DNA of 64,000 nucleotides. Source: Thermoplasmata archaeon (GTDB taxonomy: Archaea > Thermoplasmatota > Thermoplasmata > Lutacidiplasmatales > UBA184). The stretch lies in NCBI GenBank assembly GCA_035622275.1, contig DASPVQ010000015.1, positions 1 to 64,000 of the forward strand. The letters are read 5' to 3'. Below are positions 60,284 to 64,000 of the stretch, in pieces (position 1 is the first letter of the stretch; every line of letters begins with the position of its first letter). The notes under the pieces are model-generated. The model did not search any database, had not been told where the DNA came from, and saw only the letters and a list, made by a program, of their open reading frames with translations. Position numbers and translations under genes: made by a program.

Positions 60284-61320
60284 CGCCGCGCGAGCGTCGA
60301 GCGGGGCGAGCGGCCGGGGGGCGCCCCGTGCGTCTGCTGCAGCGCCCGCAGCCGGCGGAGGCCCTCTTCGGGATGGCCGCGGAAGAACTCGCGCGCCCCG
60401 CGCGCGAGCTCGCTCGCCTCGAGCTCGGTCGCGATCCCGTGGGCCCGCTCCTCGAGGAGGAAGTCGCCGTAGTCCGCGATGTAGCGCGGGAGGCCGGCCT
60501 TGAGCCGGTTGACCGCCTGCAGGCGGAGCTGCCGGATCTGCTGCTTGAGCGGCGCGAGCTTGCCCGCGCGCAGCTCGCCCTCGAGATCGTCCGCCGAGAA
60601 CGCCGGGTCCTGCGGGGGCTCGACCCCGAGGGCCTGCATGTCGCGCAGCAGCGCCACGACCCGCTCGAGCTCGTCCCGGGCCTGGTCGAGGTGACGCTCC
60701 TTGAGCGTCACGACCCGGTCGACCTGCTGGAACGTCGCGATCGCCTGGGCCACGTCGCCGGTCCGAGCGGCGTGCAGCGTCTCCTCGATCTGCTCGCGCT
60801 CGAGCCGGCTGTCGACGGCGTAGGCCTCGAGGCGGGCCAGCCGGGCCTTCGTGCGCTTCTCCCACTCCTCGAACGCCGTGACGATCCGCTTCTGCGCGAT
60901 CCGCTCGATCCCGCGCACCGCCTCGGCCCACGGTTCCGGGTTCGCGGAGCTACGGGCGGCGTCCTCGGCCCACGCCGGCAGCCGCGGGATGGAAACGCCG
61001 AGCGGTCCGGCCCCTTCCGCCCACTGCGCGATACGGGTCAGGCGCCGGGCGAGCTCGCCGGCGAACGGGTTCGGGGCCGAGGGTACCGCGCGCCGCGGCA
61101 GCCCCCGGCCGCCGCGAAGGGTCGACGCCGGCACGACCGGTGGTGCCTCGGCCCCGGGCTCGGCCGGCGCCTCCTCGACGGGCGCCGGGGCGCCCGGCGG
61201 CGCGGGATCGAGTACGGTCGCGGGTACCGGATCGATCGGGGTGTGGCAGCTCGGGCAGACAAGGACGTCCGGCCCGATCGCCGCCCCGCAGTGCGGGCAG
61301 GCGGACGGAGGGTCCGTCAT
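60280..61320 (-). CDS. Zinc-ribbon plus coiled-coil protein of unknown function
   Basis: 346 residues. N-terminal zinc ribbon C-P-H-C-G...C-P-S-C (about 8-25), a Pro/Ala-rich linker (about 30-95), then a long helical region with strong heptads (about 125-330; for example I-V-T-A-F-E-E-W-E-K-R-T-K-A-R-L). No enzyme motif. The layout recalls proteins that tether nucleic acid or membrane complexes, but no family is recognised. It starts 17 nt from the 3' end of tRNA-Leu. Confidence 0.7.
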   Translation of the reverse strand: MTDPPSACPHCGAAIGPDVLVCPSCHTPIDPVPATVLDPAPPGAPAPVEEAPAEPGAEAPPVVPASTLRGGRGLPRRAVPSAPNPFAGELARRLTRIAQWAEGAGPLGVSIPRLPAWAEDAARSSANPEPWAEAVRGIERIAQKRIVTAFEEWEKRTKARLARLEAYAVDSRLEREQIEETLHAARTGDVAQAIATFQQVDRVVTLKERHLDQARDELERVVALLRDMQALGVEPPQDPAFSADDLEGELRAGKLAPLKQQIRQLRLQAVNRLKAGLPRYIADYGDFLLEERAHGIATELEASELARGAREFFRGHPEEGLRRLRALQQTHGAPPGRSPRSTLARR

Positions 61321-61336
61321 CGGATACGGAGAGGTA

Positions 61337-61421
61337 TGCAGGGGGTGAGATTTGAACTCACGAACTCCTACGAGACCAGGACCTCAACCTGGCGCCTTTG
61401 ACCAAGCTGGGCCACCCCTGC
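61337..61421 (-). tRNA. tRNA-Leu (anticodon GAG)
   Basis: 85 nt. Acceptor GCAGGGG/CCCCTGC with discriminator A, anticodon stem CCAGG/CCTGG with loop TTGAGGT, long variable arm (class II), T-arm with TTCAAAT loop. No intron and no encoded CCA. An ACTTATCG element near 61450-61457 may be its promoter. Confidence 0.95.
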
Positions 61422-61541
61422 ACGCCGGTCGCGGCTACGGTGCCCCTGCGATAAGTCTTGCGAAGCGCCTCCTCCACGGGAGTCGAGAACGCACGACGGC
61501 ACGCAAAAAGCCTTGTACGGAGGCGCGGTGGCCGCCCGCCT

Positions 61542-61901
61542 ATGGCCGACGCACGGCAGCGGCCGTTCGACGCGGTGGGCGCGACCGTGTTCATCGGCCT
61601 CAAGCCGACCATGACCTACGTCTTCCAGGTCGTCACGCAGCTCAACAGCGGGGCCGGCGAGGTAGTCGTCCGGGCGCGCGGCAACGCGATCGCGAAGGCG
61701 GTGGACGTGGTCGAGGTGGTGCGCCGCCGCTTCCTCGAGGGTCAGGTCGCGGTCGGATCGATCTCGATCGGCACCGAGCGCCTGGTCAACCGCGAGGGGC
61801 GCGACGCGAACGTGAGCGCGATCGCGATCCCGCTCATCCGGACGGGCCCGGCACCCGCCGCGCCGGGGCCGGCTGCGGCGCCGGCGCCGGGCGGCCCGTA
61901 G
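61542..61901 (+). CDS. alba: Alba chromatin/RNA-binding protein
   Basis: 119 residues. Dimeric DNA/RNA-binding protein. The conserved I-G-L-K-P-T-M-T-Y-V loop (Lys normally acetylatable) near residue 18 and V-R-A-R-G-N-A-I-A-K-A-V-D near residue 45 are diagnostic. The ATG at 61542 gives the family N-terminus. The tail is Pro/Ala/Gly-rich (residues about 100-119) and is encoded antisense to the tail of the convergent membrane protein. Confidence 0.94.
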   Translation: MADARQRPFDAVGATVFIGLKPTMTYVFQVVTQLNSGAGEVVVRARGNAIAKAVDVVEVVRRRFLEGQVAVGSISIGTERLVNREGRDANVSAIAIPLIRTGPAPAAPGPAAAPAPGGP

Positions 61902-63660
61902 CGGTCCGCACGACCCAGGTCCCGGCGACCAGGTCGCCGAAGCGCTGGCGCTCGGGGGTGAGGCCGATGACGAGGACCCCGATCGCGCCGAAGAGACCAA
62001 TCCCGCCGAGCACGACGGCGAGCACCGCGAGGAACTCAAGCAGCCCCGCGGCGATCGCGAGGCCGCCGGTGAAGCCGGGCGTCGCCGCGGCCCCGGTCTT
62101 CAGCAGGAGGAGGAGCCCGACCGCGAGCCCCACGCCGAGGATCGTGAGGGTCGGCAGCTTGGAGACGTTGCGGACCAGCGCCGAGGAGAACGACGGGCGC
62201 TCCAGGTGCCGGTCCCGGACCCCGAGCCGCAATAGGCGCTTTCCGAGGGTGGCGCCGGCCCCGTACTCGAGCAGGACGAAGTAGAGGAACGCGATCGCGG
62301 CGTAGCCGTAGACGGCCGCGTTGAATCCGAGGTTCGCGGCGATGCTGTCGAGCGAACCGGGGCTCGCCAGCACGATCGCCACCCACAGCGCGGCCGCGGG
62401 GAGCGTGACGATGGCGAGGTCGATCACGAACGCGGCGATCCGCGCGCCGATGCTGGCGAAGCGGCGGAGACCGAGTTCCCGGCCCACCAGCACGAGCCAG
62501 CGTGCGGTCAGGAACGCCCGGTACCCCTCGCGCCCGTCGGTCGAGCCGGAGCGGGCCGCGGCGTCGAGGTTCGCCTGGTCGGCCACGATCCAGCCGGGCA
62601 CGGGAAGTCCCTGCCAGGGGCGGTCGGCGGGCGCCGGGGGCAGGCCGAGCAGGCGATGGGCCTGGGCCGCCGCCTCCCGCCCGGCGAGCGAGGAGTCGAC
62701 GATGGACTCCGAGATCGAGCCGCGCACGCCCGACCTCATCGCCCGGGCGAGACGCCCGAGCGGCGTCGGGGCCGGCTCGCCCACGGGACCGACCGGCGCG
62801 TAGCCGCGACCGGAGAGGCGGTGGGCGAGGAACGCGCCCGCGAGACCGAGCAGGCCCGAGAGGTAGACGAGATCAAAGATGCCGGCGCCCCCGATCGCGT
62901 AGAGCCCGGAGGGGCCGGTGCCGTAGAGCGGGGGCTGGCGCAGGACGTCCGCCCCGACGATCACACCGAAGGTCGAGGCGATGTACGCCGCCGGCAGCGC
63001 GAGCGCTTCCGCGCCGGGAAAGGCGCGGTGGGCCACGGCGACCGCCACGAATCCCGCCGCGACCGGGCCGACGAGGTAGGCCGGGAACGACTCCTCGATC
63101 CCGACGCCCGGGATGGCGGTCGACGAGAGGAACGTGACGACGACGACGCCGGAGAACAGGGCGAGGACCGTCGCGATCCGCCCGAGCGAGCGGCCCGGGG
63201 CGCCCGCGCTCGCGAGACCCGCGGCGAGCGGGGTCGCCGCGGCCGCGGCGAGGACCAGGACGAGCTGGGTCGTCGAGGGCGGCACGAACACGACGAGGGC
63301 CAGCAGGACGACGATCTCCACCGCGACGAACGCGAGGAGGGCGGGGAGCGTGCGGCGGAGGGGCGGGGCGACCCGCCCGAACGCGAGCGCCGCGACGAGG
63401 AGCGGGAAGACCGCGCCCGGGTAGCTGATCGCGAGCCAGTCGTTCGCGATCGGCGCGATCGGCAACAGCACGATGGTGCCGAGCAGGCCCCCCGCGACCA
63501 GCAGCCAGAAAGTTCGGCGGCCGAAGCCCACGCTCTCGGCGAAGGCGTTGTGCTGCCAGCCGAGCACGTACAGTAGCGCCCAGAGCAGCGCTGGGATCGC
63601 GAGCAGCGCGACGTCCCCCGAGATGTCGAAGGCGAGCTGGACGGGATCGATCATCGGCAT
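61834..63660 (-). CDS. DUF1614-RDD fusion membrane protein
   Basis: 608 residues. The N-terminal half (about nine spans) ends with G-A-G-I-F-D-L-V-Y-L-S-G-L, the DUF1614 signature. A soluble linker (about 290-400) leads to an RDD domain (about 405-590): I-G-A-R-I-A-A-F-V-I-D at its start and A-T-L-G-K-R-L-L-R-L-G-V in the middle. RDD proteins are proposed transporters or ion-responsive proteins. The Pro/Ala tail overlaps alba by 68 nt. ATG at 63660, with a second ATG two codons on; a hairpin precedes the start. Confidence 0.82.
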   Translation of the reverse strand: MPMIDPVQLAFDISGDVALLAIPALLWALLYVLGWQHNAFAESVGFGRRTFWLLVAGGLLGTIVLLPIAPIANDWLAISYPGAVFPLLVAALAFGRVAPPLRRTLPALLAFVAVEIVVLLALVVFVPPSTTQLVLVLAAAAATPLAAGLASAGAPGRSLGRIATVLALFSGVVVVTFLSSTAIPGVGIEESFPAYLVGPVAAGFVAVAVAHRAFPGAEALALPAAYIASTFGVIVGADVLRQPPLYGTGPSGLYAIGGAGIFDLVYLSGLLGLAGAFLAHRLSGRGYAPVGPVGEPAPTPLGRLARAMRSGVRGSISESIVDSSLAGREAAAQAHRLLGLPPAPADRPWQGLPVPGWIVADQANLDAAARSGSTDGREGYRAFLTARWLVLVGRELGLRRFASIGARIAAFVIDLAIVTLPAAALWVAIVLASPGSLDSIAANLGFNAAVYGYAAIAFLYFVLLEYGAGATLGKRLLRLGVRDRHLERPSFSSALVRNVSKLPTLTILGVGLAVGLLLLLKTGAAATPGFTGGLAIAAGLLEFLAVLAVVLGGIGLFGAIGVLVIGLTPERQRFGDLVAGTWVVRTATGRPAPAPQPAPARRVPGPSG

Positions 63661-63661
63661 T

Positions 63662-63680
63662 CCTCGCCGCGCCGGCGAGG
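63662..63680 (-). promoter_or_regulatory. Hairpin directly before the DUF1614-RDD start codon
   Basis: A perfect 7-bp stem CCTCGCC/GGCGAGG with a 5-nt loop, ending 1 nt before the ATG. The 3' arm on the mRNA contains the GAGG that could serve as ribosome-binding site, so pairing might block initiation. Confidence 0.4.
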
Positions 63681-63738
63681 GGGACGCTAGGAGCGGACCG
63701 GAGTAAAGGGTTTTGTCGCGAATTTGGCTTCCCGCCGC

Positions 63739-64000
63739 GTGGCCGCACCACGGATCGAGAGGGACTCGCTCGGCGCGCGCGAGGTGCCGGGCGACGTCTA
63801 CTGGGGGATCCAGACCCTCCGGGCGCGCGAGAACTTCCCGATCAGCGGGCTCGTCGAGTCCCCGCGGCTGATCCGCGCCTACGCGCTCCTCAAGCTCGCG
63901 GCGGTGCGGGCCAACGTATCGCTCGGCGGGCTCGACGAGCGGCGGGGGCGCGCGCTCGAGCAGGCCGCGGAGGAGATGGCCGCCGGCCGGTTCGACCGCG
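63739..64000 (+). CDS. Aspartase/class-II fumarase family lyase (partial, N-terminal part)
   Basis: The first 87 residues are visible, running off the window edge. R-I-E-R-D-S-L-G-A-R-E-V-P-G-D-V-Y-W-G followed by Q-T-L-R-A-R-E-N-F-P-I-S-G is the N-terminal signature of the aspartase/FumC superfamily. The T-L-R-A wording slightly favours aspartate ammonia-lyase, but class-II fumarase is possible; the catalytic Ser loop is beyond the window. GTG at 63739 is used; an in-frame TTG lies at 63724. Confidence 0.85.
   Translation, partial: MAAPRIERDSLGAREVPGDVYWGIQTLRARENFPISGLVESPRLIRAYALLKLAAVRANVSLGGLDERRGRALEQAAEEMAAGRFDR

Overview
The window is archaeal chromosomal DNA of high GC content, roughly 70% by eye. 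Archaeal markers include A-type ATPase subunits, LSm with eL37, uS15 with RecJ, Rpo11 with KptA, transcription factor S, Alba, archaeosine synthase, archaeal-type TrpRS and AsnRS, and two tRNAs without encoded CCA. A bacterial-type gyrA sits inside an archaeal uS15-recJ operon. Together with a membrane cupredoxin and ubiA/ubiD quinone-type genes, this points (inference) to a high-GC, probably aerobically respiring lineage of Thermoplasmatota. Genes are tightly packed on both strands. I see no rRNA, CRISPR array, transposase or prophage gene, and no gene-free stretch above about 260 bases.

Layout. 1-4567 (minus): A-type ATPase subunits F, A, B and D, then a tiny membrane ORF and a coiled-coil H-like subunit running off the edge. 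4692-6572: ferredoxin, cupredoxin and a DUF72 protein. 6750-10155: a RadA-like protein without Walker motifs, a small protein and a divergent family-B DNA polymerase, which look like one operon. 10205-15698: HEAT-repeat protein, tandem-GNAT protein, GT-B-like protein, M29-like peptidase and alkyladenine glycosylase. 15580-18131: eL37, LSm, a P-loop kinase and a dihydropteroate synthase-like protein. 18133-22775 (minus): uS15, RecJ, GyrA and a zinc-finger protein. 22852-28542: small winged-helix and zinc proteins, TrpRS, a TPR protein, an SSB-like protein with a structured leader, and a thioredoxin-fold/RAM fusion. 28620-34961: carAB, a thioredoxin-reductase-like protein and a HAD phosphatase. 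35042-42755: an orphan DNA methylase, then a phosphate/polyphosphate neighbourhood (CHAD, Ppx/GppA, two thymidylate-kinase-like proteins, SixA, PhoU, a membrane protein). 42906-50143: tRNA-Val, ArcS, UbiA, UbiD, an HTH regulator, dUTPase and a Hef-like helicase. 50206-64000: GT2, aldehyde dehydrogenase, KptA, Rpo11, PurD, DUF457 protein, TFS, AsnRS, nucleoside phosphorylase, GNAT, tRNA-Leu, Alba, a DUF1614-RDD membrane protein and the start of an aspartase/fumarase.

Expression style. Many first genes have a TATA-like box (TTTAAR, TTTTAG, TTAAATA) about 22-36 nt before the start codon, which implies mostly leaderless transcripts. Genes inside operons are often joined by NTGA start/stop overlaps, and three tail-to-tail pairs share one CTAG as both stop codons. 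The two regions most deserving of follow-up are the RadA-like/PolB module (6626-10155) and the polyphosphate neighbourhood (36574-42755).
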